Assembly (NCBI GenBank): GCA_030043175.1
Contig: JASHYD010000108.1
Span: 1-6,624, forward strand
Length of the DNA stretch: 6,624 nucleotides
Source of the DNA: Xanthobacteraceae bacterium
Lineage (GTDB): Bacteria; Pseudomonadota; Alphaproteobacteria; Rhizobiales; Xanthobacteraceae
Direction: 5' to 3'
Shown here: piece by piece, positions 6,291 to 6,624 of the stretch
Position numbering within the stretch: the first letter of the stretch is position 1
Layout of the letters: every line of letters starts with the position of its first letter
The notes under the pieces: model-generated
Seen by the model: only the letters and a program-made list of their open reading frames with translations
What the model was told of the DNA's origin: nothing
Database searches by the model: none
Position numbers and translations under genes: made by a program

Positions 6291-6624
6291 TCAGCCAAGC
6301 CGCGCCGGCAGCCAGGTGGCGATGGACGGAAACAGGATGATCACGACGAGAAGCACCAGGCTCAGTGCGACGTAAGGCACAACGGCGCGGAAAATGTCCG
6401 CCATCGTCACTTGCGGCGGCGCGACGCCTCGCATGGTCATCAGCAACAAACCGTGCGGCGGCAGCAGCAGGCCGAGCTGCATGCAGATCAGGTACAGCAC
6501 GCCGAACCAGATGAGATCAATTTCGAGCCGCTGCACGATCGGCATGAACACCGGCAGCGTGATCAGCATCGTGCTGACCTGATCGACGAAGATGCCGAGA
6601 AATATCAACAGCAGCATCATGCCG
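6291..6624 (-). CDS. TRAP transporter large permease (DctM), C-terminal part, 5' end off the window
   Basis: The frame is open to the right edge, so the ATG at 6620 is internal. The 111 visible residues are the last quarter of a protein usually about 430 long. Typical DctM C-terminal pattern: LIFLGIFVDQVSTMLITLPV, then FMPIVQRLEIDLIWFGVLYL, ICMQLGLLLPPHGLLLMTM, RGVAPPQVTMADIFRAVVPY and a last helix VALSLVLLVVIILFPSIATW followed by LPARLG. DctM is the inner-membrane subunit that, with DctQ and a periplasmic DctP receptor, drives sodium- or proton-coupled uptake of organic acids. The PPHG motif replaces the PPFG/PPVG seen in most relatives I remember. It reads towards the debris stretch and is the last gene of its own operon, separate from the Bug-UbiD row by about 1.9 kb. 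Whether dctQ and dctP lie upstream cannot be seen here. Confidence 0.92.
   Translation of the reverse strand, partial: GMMLLLIFLGIFVDQVSTMLITLPVFMPIVQRLEIDLIWFGVLYLICMQLGLLLPPHGLLLMTMRGVAPPQVTMADIFRAVVPYVALSLVLLVVIILFPSIATWLPARLG

Noticed and set aside
6077..6298. Minus-strand TTG-start frame overlapping the end of the TRAP permease
   Set aside because: Non-ATG start, no ribosome site noticed, composition typical of non-coding GC-rich sequence, no family match.

Overview
The window looks like a GC-rich proteobacterial chromosome, most likely an alphaproteobacterium of the Bradyrhizobium/Rhizobiales kind. This is inferred from three things: a Bug-type (TctC) periplasmic binding protein, a sensor-kinase N-terminus of the type seen in Rhizobiales, and a ClpA fragment with alphaproteobacterial character. 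No rRNA, tRNA, CRISPR array or intact mobile element was seen.

Left part (1-4452), all on the minus strand, read from right to left: a Bug-family solute receptor (3367-4389), a complete UbiD-family prenylated-FMN decarboxylase (1686-3224), an exported RidA/YjgF-like protein (1038-1505), and a 4,5-dihydroxyphthalate decarboxylase (Pht5)-like protein that runs off the left edge (1-877, GTG start). The gaps are 140-180 bases. The set looks like a small catabolic operon: capture of an organic (probably aromatic) acid in the periplasm, then two unrelated types of decarboxylase in the cytoplasm. No UbiX, ring hydroxylase, transport membrane subunit or regulator lies within it.

Middle part (about 4453-6290) is gene debris. 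On the minus strand an N-terminal piece of a sensor histidine kinase (5003-5596) stops just after its second membrane segment and overlaps by 4 bases the start of a frameshifted small membrane-protein relic (4640-5006). On the plus strand lies a broken ClpA N-domain (about 5734-6095) with no AAA+ modules. These pieces are core-genome type genes, not transposon cargo, and they sit between two transport/catabolic units.

Right edge (6291-6624, minus strand): the C-terminus of a TRAP transporter large permease (DctM), whose gene begins beyond the window.
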